From the NCBI GenBank assembly GCA_040274765.1, contig JBEMAY010000074.1, positions 1 through 14,721 of the forward strand: DNA of 14,721 nt, in the 5' to 3' direction. Below, piece by piece: positions 7,861-14,721 of the stretch. The notes beneath the pieces are model-generated. The model did no database searches, had not been told where the DNA came from, and saw only the letters and a list, made by a program, of their open reading frames with translations. A program made the translations under genes and the position numbers. This stretch comes from Psychrobacillus sp040274765. GTDB lineage: Bacteria > Bacillota > Bacilli > Bacillales_A > Planococcaceae. The stretch's first letter is position 1. Every line of letters begins with the position of its first letter.

Positions 7861-8832
7861 TTACATAACCTCCATAATCACTACAAACATTGCAGCTACA
7901 AAGTTAATTGCCCAAAATACAGTTACAACTTTACGTTCACTCCAGCCAGAAAGCTCAAAATGATGGTGAATCGGGCTCATCTTAAATATTCTCTTACCAG
8001 TAGTTTTGAAGCTAATGACCTGTAAAATAACCGATAATGTTTCAATTACAAATATAATCCCAACGATCAATAGAAGCACTTCCTGTTGAACAAGAATGGA
8101 AACCATAGCAAGTGCTCCACCTAACGCTAGTGACCCAGTATCTCCCATAAAAACTTGAGCGGGATTTTTATTGAATAATAGGAAACCTAACAATGCTCCA
8201 GCAACACTAAAGGCAAAAATTGCAATATCTGTTTGTTCGTATATTAAAGCAAGAACTCCAAAAGTAGCGAAGGATACAGATGCTGTACCAGATACCAGAC
8301 CATCTAACCCATCTGATAGGTTTACTGCATTGGAGAAGCCTACTAACCAGAAAATCAAAAATGCAACATAGAATTGACCTAATGAAAGTGTAATATCAGT
8401 CCATGGAATGGAAATTGACGTATCAAATGGGCCTAACTTTAATAGGAAAAAGGCAATAATCGCAATAATTATTTGTCCAATTAGTTTTTGTACAGAAGTT
8501 AAGCCTAGGTTCCTCTTTAACACCACTTTAATAAAATCGTCTAAGAACCCAATTAATCCAAAGCCTATCAGCACCAACAACAATACGATTGACTGTGTAG
8601 TAAGTTTGTCAAATATAAACGAAATAGCAAGCGTTGTTACAATGATTGAGATTAAAAAGATTAAACCACCCATGGTAGGTGTTCCAGCTTTTTTCTGATG
8701 GGATTCTGGTCCCTCTTCTCTTATACTTTGCCCAAATTTCATCCTTCTTAAATAGGGGATGATAATCGGGGCAAGTATAACAGATACTAAAAAACTAGCA
8801 ATAAGTGTAATTAACGTTGTAGACAATGTCAT
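7861..8832 (-). CDS. mraY: Phospho-N-acetylmuramoyl-pentapeptide-transferase MraY
   Basis: Integral membrane enzyme that transfers phospho-MurNAc-pentapeptide from UDP to undecaprenyl phosphate, making lipid I. The 323 residues equal the usual Gram-positive length and form about ten membrane helices. Key motifs: GTPTMGG at 50-56, the Asp pair D98-D99, NLSDGLDGL at 171-179, FMGDTGS at 228-234 and the HHHFE cluster at 289-293. The ATG at 8832 has an AAGGAG Shine-Dalgarno 7 nt upstream. Its stop lies 1 nt from the murD TTG. In B. subtilis murE would precede it; here only 53 nt separate it from spoVD. Confidence 0.98.
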   Translation of the reverse strand: MTLSTTLITLIASFLVSVILAPIIIPYLRRMKFGQSIREEGPESHQKKAGTPTMGGLIFLISIIVTTLAISFIFDKLTTQSIVLLLVLIGFGLIGFLDDFIKVVLKRNLGLTSVQKLIGQIIIAIIAFFLLKLGPFDTSISIPWTDITLSLGQFYVAFLIFWLVGFSNAVNLSDGLDGLVSGTASVSFATFGVLALIYEQTDIAIFAFSVAGALLGFLLFNKNPAQVFMGDTGSLALGGALAMVSILVQQEVLLLIVGIIFVIETLSVILQVISFKTTGKRIFKMSPIHHHFELSGWSERKVVTVFWAINFVAAMFVVIMEVM

Positions 8833-8885
8833 AAAAAAATCTCCTTAAATACGCACAACTAATCATGAATGTACTATAGTTATTT

Positions 8886-10751
8886 TTATTTTGTGTAAAC
8901 ATGTATAGTCCCATCCAAAGGAATAAGACTGTTTTCTTTTGGTAATTGAGTTAAGATTTCATCTCCATCCCCATGCCAAACAATTTGGAACGGATACATG
9001 TAAGATGTAATTTCTTTTCTTTTAGTTCCTACAAGATTTGGGACTCGGACGGTTTGGACATCTCCCCATCTATATTCTTTCTCTAATTGCTTACCTCCAC
9101 CTGTCACCTCAAGTGAATCTTCAATAATTTGACCTACAATCGGCGCAGCTATAACTCCCCCAAACTGAGTGCTATGCTTTGGATTATCGATGGCAACGTA
9201 TACGATAAGCTCTGGGTTATCCGCAGGAGCAAAACCTATGAAAGAAACAATGTACTCCCCTTCCATATATCGGCCGTTCTGTACCTTTTGTGCAGTCCCA
9301 GTTTTTCCACCTATCCGCAACTGATCTCTATAGGCATTTCTTCCAGAACCGTGGGCAACAACATGTTCAAGTGCCTCTCGAACTTTTTGAGAAGTTGCTT
9401 CAGATACTACCTGCGTTTTCATTTCTGGCTCTGCAGTAGAAAGAATTTCATTTGTTTCTCCGTCCACAATGTTCTTTACAATATAAGGCTTATACAAGTA
9501 ACCACCGTTAATAGCTGCTGCTACTGCTTGAACTTGTTGAATCGGTGTGACAGAAATACCTTGGCCAAATGAAGTTGTTGCATGTTCAACTGGGCCATAA
9601 GCATCTTTACTAAATAGAATGCCCGAAGATTCTCCAGCCATTCCAGAACCTGTGGATTGACCAAATCCAAACTTCTTTATGTACTCTGAAAGCTTGTCAG
9701 GTCCAACTCTTCTACCTAATTCTATAAAGCCTGGATTACAGGAATTTTCTACAACTTCCAGAAACGTTTGGCTACCATGCCCTTGTCGTTTCCAGCATCG
9801 CAGTCTTGCTCCTTCTACAATGGTGTAGCCAGCGTCATGAAAATGGTCATTATCTAAGTTAACAACATTTTCTTCGAGTGCTGCACTAAGTGTAATAATT
9901 TTGAAGGTTGACCCTGGTTCGAATGTCATCCAAACTGGTAAATTACGATTATAAATAGTAGAATCAACTTCTTGATAAGAAGAAGGGTCAAAATTGGGAG
10001 CGGAAGCTAGTGCTAGTATCTCTCCATTGTTAGGATTCATCACGATTGCAATGCCCTGAGTTGCCTCATATTTATCCATTGCCTGTGACAATTCTCTTTC
10101 TACTACTGTTTGAATTTTCATGTCTATTGTTAATTGGACATGGTTACCATTTTGTCCATTTTTCCAACTGTCGTCCACATGTGGAAGTGGAATTCCTTTT
10201 GCATCTGTGAACATTCGAATAGCTGATTCTTTACCCTTCAAGACGGAATCGTATTGATATTCGATTCCGGCAAGTCCTTGCGCATCATAACCAGTAAAGC
10301 CCAATAACCTAGATAGCATTTTACCGTGCGGGTAATCTCTAACGTAGTCTATACCAGCGTAAAGACCTTTAACATTTTTATCTTGAATCTGCATAGCTAA
10401 GTCAGATGTAATGTTCTTCCCGGCTGGAGCAATTTTAACAAGATAAGCTCTCTTGTTAATCTGTTCATATAGCTTACTCTCTTCCACTTCTAACAATGGG
10501 GCGATCTCTTTTGCTACCTTCTCTGGTTCTTTATTTTGGGAAGGCATATAGAAAAGGGTAGGAGATAGTCTGTTACCCACTATTACCTCCCCATTTCTAT
10601 CAAGTATATTACCCCTTTCAGAAGCATAAGGCAGCTCTCGGTCCCAGCTCTCCTTAGCCTTAGTAGTCAATTCACTGAACTGAAAAAACTGAAGCTGAAT
10701 AAGCTTTCCTGCCACAGCCAAAAATAACAGCAGCGTAATTACCCATATCAT
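8886..10751 (-). CDS. spoVD: SpoVD, sporulation-specific class B penicillin-binding protein
   Basis: SpoVD is a membrane-anchored transpeptidase needed for spore cortex peptidoglycan; it works with SpoVE on the forespore membranes. From ATG 10751 it has 621 residues: membrane helix at about 2-20, pedestal domain with RGNILDRNGE at 46-55, and a transpeptidase domain with S281-T-F-K284, S337-C-N339 and K483-T-G485. One PASTA domain follows at about 566-621. The two cysteines of the B. subtilis redox switch are conserved, C319 in RCW and C338 in SCN, 19 apart as in SpoVD, which supports SpoVD over other class B PBPs. The ATG has no ribosome-binding site. Homology and the RBS favour an AUA start at 10784, adding 11 residues and placing the cysteines within 2 residues of their B. 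subtilis numbers (332 and 351). No murE follows. Confidence 0.93.
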   Translation of the reverse strand: MIWVITLLLFLAVAGKLIQLQFFQFSELTTKAKESWDRELPYASERGNILDRNGEVIVGNRLSPTLFYMPSQNKEPEKVAKEIAPLLEVEESKLYEQINKRAYLVKIAPAGKNITSDLAMQIQDKNVKGLYAGIDYVRDYPHGKMLSRLLGFTGYDAQGLAGIEYQYDSVLKGKESAIRMFTDAKGIPLPHVDDSWKNGQNGNHVQLTIDMKIQTVVERELSQAMDKYEATQGIAIVMNPNNGEILALASAPNFDPSSYQEVDSTIYNRNLPVWMTFEPGSTFKIITLSAALEENVVNLDNDHFHDAGYTIVEGARLRCWKRQGHGSQTFLEVVENSCNPGFIELGRRVGPDKLSEYIKKFGFGQSTGSGMAGESSGILFSKDAYGPVEHATTSFGQGISVTPIQQVQAVAAAINGGYLYKPYIVKNIVDGETNEILSTAEPEMKTQVVSEATSQKVREALEHVVAHGSGRNAYRDQLRIGGKTGTAQKVQNGRYMEGEYIVSFIGFAPADNPELIVYVAIDNPKHSTQFGGVIAAPIVGQIIEDSLEVTGGGKQLEKEYRWGDVQTVRVPNLVGTKRKEITSYMYPFQIVWHGDGDEILTQLPKENSLIPLDGTIHVYTK

Positions 10752-10799
10752 CCGTAGCCGTATAATTTGTTTAAGTTTAGATATTACGTTTTCTCCTTT
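10752..10799 (-). other. spoVD leader: strong RBS followed by an AUA codon instead of a normal start
   Basis: AAAGGAG at 10799-10793 is a near-perfect Shine-Dalgarno. Eight nt on is ATA (10784-10782), in frame with spoVD. The 11 codons from ATA to the first ATG (10751) encode (M)SKLKQIIRLR, a basic segment typical of the cytoplasmic end before a class B PBP membrane helix. Between the upstream in-frame TAA and ATG 10751 there is no ATG, GTG, TTG or CTG in this frame. ATG 10751 itself has no Shine-Dalgarno. The likely real start is therefore AUA at 10784. Confidence 0.7.
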
Positions 10800-10814
10800 A
10801 TGTCCGTTTTAGAT

Positions 10815-10843
10815 AGCTTATGAGAAAACGTCCTTAACTATTC
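10815..10843 (-). promoter_or_regulatory. Candidate sigma-E promoter for spoVD
   Basis: In the 69-nt gap after pbpB the coding strand reads GAATAGT (10843-10837), 14 nt, then CATAAGCT (10822-10815). The B. subtilis mother-cell sigma-E consensus as I recall it is KMATATT, 14 nt, CATACAMT, giving 6 of 7 and 6 of 8 matches with ideal spacing. In B. subtilis spoVD also has a sigma-E promoter after pbpB. The match was found by eye in a short AT-rich gap, so chance is possible. Confidence 0.5.
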
Positions 10844-10853
10844 TAGCACTCTT

Positions 10854-13058
10854 CTAGTCTTGTGGTAGTTCTTCTAATTCTTCTTCCTCTACACTGTTTT
10901 CTGCAATTTCCTTTGGACTAGATAATTGAACTACAATCGGTGAGTCACTAGTAACTACCGAGCCGGCTGTTATACTTTGCTTTGACACAAAGCCATCTCC
11001 TATTATTTCTATCGGCAAGCCAGATAGTGACTTGTAAATCATTAGATTTCTTTTTGACCATCCTGCAAAGTTTGGAAGCTCTATTTCCCCGCTACCTTTT
11101 ATAAAAGCAGTACCTTGAGAAATAACAGAGGTGCCAGCCTTAGGATATTGCTCTAACACTTGATCCAACTGTCCAATTATAACAGTTTTTAATCCTTGGG
11201 CTTCTAACGCCATTTGGCTGTCTAGCACATTTTTACCAACTAAATCAGGCATTTTTATCGGCTTCGATAATTCCAGATTTTCTGGTTCTATATTTAAATA
11301 TTTCAAGCTATTTTCAGTGACAGAATTAAAAATTTCCGAAACAGGCTGTGATCCTACCTCGGTCTTTTTAATTTTCGGTTTCTGTACGGCAACATACACA
11401 ATGAGCTGTGGATCTTCTACAGGAGCCATACCTAAAAAGGAATAGAGGAATAGCTGTCTCCCCCAAAAGTATTTACCATCTCCTTTAGGAATTTGCGCTG
11501 TACCCGTCTTTCCAGCTGAAGTATATCCATTTAGCTTAAATCGTTGTGCGGTACCATGATCAGATGTCACAGTACTAGCAAGAATTTCCTTCACCTGATT
11601 TGCAGTACTTGCCGAAATTGGAGATTTCTTTTCCACTGGTTCATTGTCATCTACAACTTCTCCCGTATTAGGATTAACGATTTTATCGATTACAAAAGGC
11701 TGTAACATAGTACCCTCATTTGCGATAGCTGTCATTCCTTGTATTAATTGAATAGGAGTGACCGTAACACCTTGCCCATAAGTAGTTGTGTATATATTAA
11801 TCGGATACCTATCATTTACAATACCACTTGCTTCATTTGGAAGGTCTATACCTGTGGGCTCTCCAAAACCAAAACGACGAATATATTCTATAAAGGTTTC
11901 GTCACCAATTTTATTTAGTAAAAAAGCCATGGAAACGTTAGAAGATCTTTGGAATCCTTCTAGGTAAGATATAGTGCCCCAACCTACCCCATCGTTATGG
12001 TCTCTAATCTTTCTGTCATAGACTTTATAAGTACCCGATTTAAATTGATCATTTGGATTCCAAACGCCCTCTTCAATAGCAGATGCTAAAGTAAAGATTT
12101 TCATCGTTGAACCTGGTTCTATCGTTTGCTCAATGGCTTCATTCAACCAGTTAGTCGAAAGTCCTTCTCTCGTATTCGGTTCGAATGTCGGTCGTTGGGA
12201 CATTGCCAATATCTCACCAGTTTTAGCATTGGCAACAATGGCTGTCATTTTTTCGGGATTATACTTTTCTTCTGCTTTATTCATAGCATCTTCTAAAAAG
12301 TTTTCGATTGTTTTGTCGAGCGTCAGATGAATGTCATAGCCATCCTGTGCTTCTGTGACCATCTTGCTTGCGTTAGGAAGTAGGAAACCCTTTGTATCAC
12401 TATGATATTCCACTTTACCTGGTACACCAGTAAGCTTTTTATCGTATATATACTCAAGGCCCATTTTACCAACAGCCTTAGCTTCCCCGTCCTCGTTCTC
12501 TTCCTTTAGAGCAAATCCTATTAAATGAGATGCAAATGTCCCATTAGGATATAACCTTTTTAAATCTTGGCTAAACTGAATTCCAGGAAGTTCTAAACTC
12601 TTAATCTCTAACATTTTTTTATGACTAATATCTCTACCAGCTTTGCCAAATTCGACCTGATACTTGTCCTTTTCAATACCTTTATTTAAGATCTCTAGAA
12701 TTTCTTGCTCTGACATATCAATATATTCTGCAAGTATTCTTGCAGTGTCTTCTGGATCTACAACATGTCGAGGGACTTTACTATTACCTGAAACCTCTGC
12801 TCTCGTAATTGCAATCATCTTATAGCTTAAAGTATCTTCTGCAATTACTTCGCCATTACGATCTAATATATTCCCTCGATTGGCTGGTATTTCTTGAACA
12901 CGTCCATACTTATCGTCTGCTTTTGTTGCTAGAACTTCACCTTCTGCGGTACCTGTAACCTGAATAAACACAAAGCGGCTTAGCAATACAAAAAAGAGCC
13001 CTCCATAAAGTATAAACATTAGAAAGGCTCCCCATTGAAAACGAAATTTTTTATTCAT
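10854..13058 (-). CDS. pbpB: Penicillin-binding protein 2B, septal transpeptidase
   Basis: Class B (monofunctional) PBP that cross-links septal peptidoglycan with its SEDS partner FtsW. At 734 residues it is slightly longer than the roughly 716 of B. subtilis PBP2B. Order of domains: short cytoplasmic end, membrane helix at about 12-34, dimerisation/pedestal domain with the RGNILDRNGE motif at 61-70, and the transpeptidase domain. Active-site motifs are all present: S317-T-M-K320 (nucleophile Ser317), S372-S-N374 and K517-T-G519. Two PASTA domains follow at about 600-657 and 658-714, then an acidic tail. The ATG at 13058 overlaps the ftsL stop by 4 nt. Two PASTA domains and place in the operon separate it from SpoVD. 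Confidence 0.96.
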   Translation of the reverse strand: MNKKFRFQWGAFLMFILYGGLFFVLLSRFVFIQVTGTAEGEVLATKADDKYGRVQEIPANRGNILDRNGEVIAEDTLSYKMIAITRAEVSGNSKVPRHVVDPEDTARILAEYIDMSEQEILEILNKGIEKDKYQVEFGKAGRDISHKKMLEIKSLELPGIQFSQDLKRLYPNGTFASHLIGFALKEENEDGEAKAVGKMGLEYIYDKKLTGVPGKVEYHSDTKGFLLPNASKMVTEAQDGYDIHLTLDKTIENFLEDAMNKAEEKYNPEKMTAIVANAKTGEILAMSQRPTFEPNTREGLSTNWLNEAIEQTIEPGSTMKIFTLASAIEEGVWNPNDQFKSGTYKVYDRKIRDHNDGVGWGTISYLEGFQRSSNVSMAFLLNKIGDETFIEYIRRFGFGEPTGIDLPNEASGIVNDRYPINIYTTTYGQGVTVTPIQLIQGMTAIANEGTMLQPFVIDKIVNPNTGEVVDDNEPVEKKSPISASTANQVKEILASTVTSDHGTAQRFKLNGYTSAGKTGTAQIPKGDGKYFWGRQLFLYSFLGMAPVEDPQLIVYVAVQKPKIKKTEVGSQPVSEIFNSVTENSLKYLNIEPENLELSKPIKMPDLVGKNVLDSQMALEAQGLKTVIIGQLDQVLEQYPKAGTSVISQGTAFIKGSGEIELPNFAGWSKRNLMIYKSLSGLPIEIIGDGFVSKQSITAGSVVTSDSPIVVQLSSPKEIAENSVEEEELEELPQD

Positions 13059-13426
13059 TGTCCTGGTACTACCTTTACGTTTTGCTCATTTAGTTTCAAG
13101 CCGAGTTCCTCTGCCTTTTTCCAAATTCGATCATAGGTAGATAATTCACGTACTTGTATGGACAAGTCAGTATTTTCTTTTGAAGTAGTATCTATTTGTT
13201 GTTCAAGTACAGAAATTTCTTTTGTAGTTGCTCTTACATCCGTTTGAGTTTGAACAATCAATATCGAAAGGACAGTCACAACTATTAGTAATCCTACAAA
13301 TAAAAACTTTTCACCTTTAGATAATATTTTGGTCTTTAGTTTTGCCGGCTTCTTTGGTTGTGGTGGTTGCTCTGGAAAAGAAGGCCTAGCTATGTATGTT
13401 TCGGACTGATAGTTACGTAAAGCCAT
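13055..13426 (-). CDS. ftsL: Cell division protein FtsL
   Basis: FtsL is a small bitopic membrane protein that joins DivIB and DivIC in the divisome and helps activate septal synthesis. The 123 residues fit the family: a cytoplasmic N-terminus rich in Pro and Lys (1-39), one membrane helix at about 40-59, and an extracytoplasmic coiled-coil stretch at about 62-95, followed by a short tail ending in VVPGQ. Sequence identity in this family is low, so the call rests on topology, length and position between rsmH and pbpB. Its TGA overlaps the pbpB ATG in an ATGA quartet, so the two are probably coupled in translation. ATG start at 13426. Confidence 0.93.
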   Translation of the reverse strand: MALRNYQSETYIARPSFPEQPPQPKKPAKLKTKILSKGEKFLFVGLLIVVTVLSILIVQTQTDVRATTKEISVLEQQIDTTSKENTDLSIQVRELSTYDRIWKKAEELGLKLNEQNVKVVPGQ

Positions 13427-14377
13427 TTAAACACTTCCCTTTTCGATTAGTTTTTCCACAATGCGCAGCTTGGCAGATCTGGAACGATTATTTACTTCTA
13501 GCTCTTCTTTAGAAGGTAGTATTGGTTTTCTTGTTATTAACTTCAGCATAGGTTCCATTCCTGCCGGGATAACTGGCAAGTTTGGTGGCAATTCCGGTAT
13601 GGAGGATGCTTCTTTAAAGATTGTCTTTGTAAGTCTATCTTCTAATGAATGGAAAGTAATAACGCTAATTCTGCCTCCGACTTTTATAAGCTGTATTGCC
13701 TCTTCGAGAGAATCCTCTGCTGCTCCTAGCTCATCGTTCACTGCTATTCGAACTGCTTGAAAAATACGCTTGGCCGGATGCCCGCCTGTCCTTCTTGCTG
13801 CAGCCGGTATTCCAGCTTTAATTAGCTCAACTAACTGGAAGGTAGTTTCGATAGGTTCATTTTCTCTGGCCTGCTCTATTTTCCTTGCAATTTGCTTAGA
13901 AAATTTCTCTTCTCCATAACGGAAAAAGATTTTTACTAGCTTTTCGTAAGGCCACTCATTGATGACGTGGTAAGCGGTTAGTTCACTTGTTTGATCCATG
14001 CGCATATCAAGAGGAGCATCGTAGTTATAACTAAAACCACGCTCTGGAGTATCTAGCTGAGGAGAGGAAACTCCTAAGTCATATAAAATCCCATCAACCT
14101 TTTCAATGCCTAAATCGTTTAAGGATTTTTTTAAATATCGAAAATTAGAATGAACAAAAGTCACTTGATCTAAGTAAGGAGCCAATTTTACTTTGGCATT
14201 TTCGATAGCAGTCGTATCCTGATCGAAGCAGATTAACCTGCCATTTTCATTGAGCTGTTTGATTAAATATTCGCTGTGACCAGCACCACCTAATGTGCAG
14301 TCAACATAAATTCCATCGGGACGAATAGCTAGCCCATCTATCGTCTCGTGGAGTAGTACTGTTGTATGATGAAACAA
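13427..14377 (-). CDS. rsmH: 16S rRNA (cytosine-1402-N4)-methyltransferase RsmH (MraW)
   Basis: RsmH uses S-adenosylmethionine to methylate N4 of C1402 in the 30S decoding centre. The 316 residues are typical family length. Motifs seen: the SAM-binding DCTLGGAGHS at residues 26-35, DLGVSSPQLD at 100-109, DMRMD at 124-128, and a C-terminal GGRISVITFHSLEDR that is strongly conserved in RsmH. The start codon is TTG at 14377, not ATG. It is supported by a GGAGG Shine-Dalgarno 7 nt upstream and by the MFHHTTVLL N-terminus, which aligns with the B. subtilis protein. The stop TAA directly abuts the ftsL ATG with no spacer, which suggests translational coupling. Confidence 0.97.
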   Translation of the reverse strand: MFHHTTVLLHETIDGLAIRPDGIYVDCTLGGAGHSEYLIKQLNENGRLICFDQDTTAIENAKVKLAPYLDQVTFVHSNFRYLKKSLNDLGIEKVDGILYDLGVSSPQLDTPERGFSYNYDAPLDMRMDQTSELTAYHVINEWPYEKLVKIFFRYGEEKFSKQIARKIEQARENEPIETTFQLVELIKAGIPAAARRTGGHPAKRIFQAVRIAVNDELGAAEDSLEEAIQLIKVGGRISVITFHSLEDRLTKTIFKEASSIPELPPNLPVIPAGMEPMLKLITRKPILPSKEELEVNNRSRSAKLRIVEKLIEKGSV

Positions 14378-14394
14378 GCTCTTCCCTCCATTTC

Positions 14395-14721
14395 TTATAT
14401 ATCAAAGCCGATCATATTCTCCGCAATATCGTTAAATGAATCCTCAGAGTCTTCAAAGTATGTTTCCCAGGCTTCCTTCGCCCATATTTCTAGACGGTTG
14501 GACACCCCAAGAACAATACACTCCTTGTCCATTTTTGCATATGCTCTAAGATTACTTGGTATATTGATTCGGCCTTGCTTATCAATTTCTACCTCTGTAG
14601 CACCTGAAAAGAAAAAACGAGTAAATGCTCGGGCATCTTTCTTGGTTACAGGTAGTTCTTTTAATTTTTCTTCGAGTTTTCGCCATTCATTCATAGGATA
14701 ACCAAATAAGCAATTATCGAG
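14395..14721 (-). CDS. mraZ: MraZ, dcw operon transcriptional regulator (5' end beyond window)
   Basis: MraZ is an AbrB-like ring-forming DNA-binding protein that binds repeats upstream of its own operon and controls dcw transcription. The visible part is the C-terminal 108 residues. The frame stays open to the window edge, and the nine codons upstream of the internal Met at 14694 read LDNCLFGYP, matching the family just before MNEW. So that Met is not the start and about 35 N-terminal residues lie outside. The second half-repeat is complete: KKDARAFTRFFFSGATE, DKQGRINIPSNLR and the C-terminal AENMIGFDI. It ends in TAA, 17 nt before the rsmH start. Its promoter and operator boxes are outside the window. 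Confidence 0.96.
   Translation of the reverse strand, partial: LDNCLFGYPMNEWRKLEEKLKELPVTKKDARAFTRFFFSGATEVEIDKQGRINIPSNLRAYAKMDKECIVLGVSNRLEIWAKEAWETYFEDSEDSFNDIAENMIGFDI

Noticed and set aside
8873..8899. Possible sigma-A promoter TTTACA, 15 nt, TATAGT before mraY
   Set aside because: The spacer is 2 nt too short, there is no extended -10, and the region is AT-rich, so a chance match is likely.
10805..10830. Weak inverted repeat CGTTTT / AAAACG in the pbpB-spoVD gap as a terminator
   Set aside because: The stem has 6 mostly A-T pairs, the loop is 14 nt and no T run follows; it also overlaps the candidate sigma-E -10.
1..14721. Search for a new system (CRISPR, mobile element, riboswitch, tRNA, prophage, defence genes)
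   Set aside because: No repeat arrays, transposase, tRNA-like folds or foreign-looking genes were seen; all coding space is taken by the known dcw genes.

Overview
This window is the division and cell wall (dcw) cluster of a low-GC, endospore-forming Firmicute. Every gene lies on the minus strand, so transcription runs from high to low coordinates. In reading order it holds mraZ (5' end cut off by the window edge), rsmH, ftsL, pbpB (PBP2B), spoVD, mraY, murD, spoVE/ftsW, divIB (ftsQ), ylxW, ylxX (both DUF881), sbp, ftsA and ftsZ, then a strong intrinsic terminator. The DUF881 pair, sbp, the tandem PBP2B/SpoVD pair and the B. subtilis-like protein sequences point to Bacillales. murE, murG and murB, which sit inside this cluster in B. 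subtilis, are absent. From memory this suggests Planococcaceae (Caryophanaceae) rather than Bacillus proper, but that placement is an inference.

Layout. 14.7-13.05 kb: mraZ regulator, 16S rRNA methyltransferase RsmH and the divisome protein FtsL. 13.06-8.9 kb: two class B penicillin-binding proteins, PBP2B for vegetative septation and SpoVD for spore cortex. 8.8-6.5 kb: MraY (lipid I synthesis) and MurD (D-Glu addition). 6.4-5.4 kb: a SEDS glycosyltransferase, most likely SpoVE. 5.4-2.8 kb: DivIB, two DUF881 membrane proteins and Sbp. 2.7-0.2 kb: FtsA and FtsZ. Genes are mostly spaced by 0-50 nt or overlap, so this reads as one long operon. Likely internal promoters lie before spoVD (sigma-E-like) and before ftsA (extended -10).

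How the genes work together: MraY and MurD make peptidoglycan precursors. FtsL, DivIB and PBP2B form the septal synthesis complex, FtsA tethers FtsZ to the membrane, and SpoVD with SpoVE make cortex peptidoglycan in sporulation. MraZ and RsmH are the conserved head of the operon.

The cluster itself is well known; I see no new defence, mobile or RNA system. The unexpected part is local. The two sporulation partners spoVD and spoVE both have intact, conserved bodies but abnormal translation starts. spoVD has no usable ATG/GTG/TTG at its Shine-Dalgarno and instead an AUA at the ideal distance. spoVE has ATG-AAA-TAA in frame just before the conserved N-terminus, and the only canonical start after that is a TTG inside the first membrane helix. 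This may mean recent loss of sporulation, unusual translation control, or sequence error. Several other starts are refined from ribosome-binding sites: ftsZ at 1367, ftsA GTG at 2700, ylxW at 4616.
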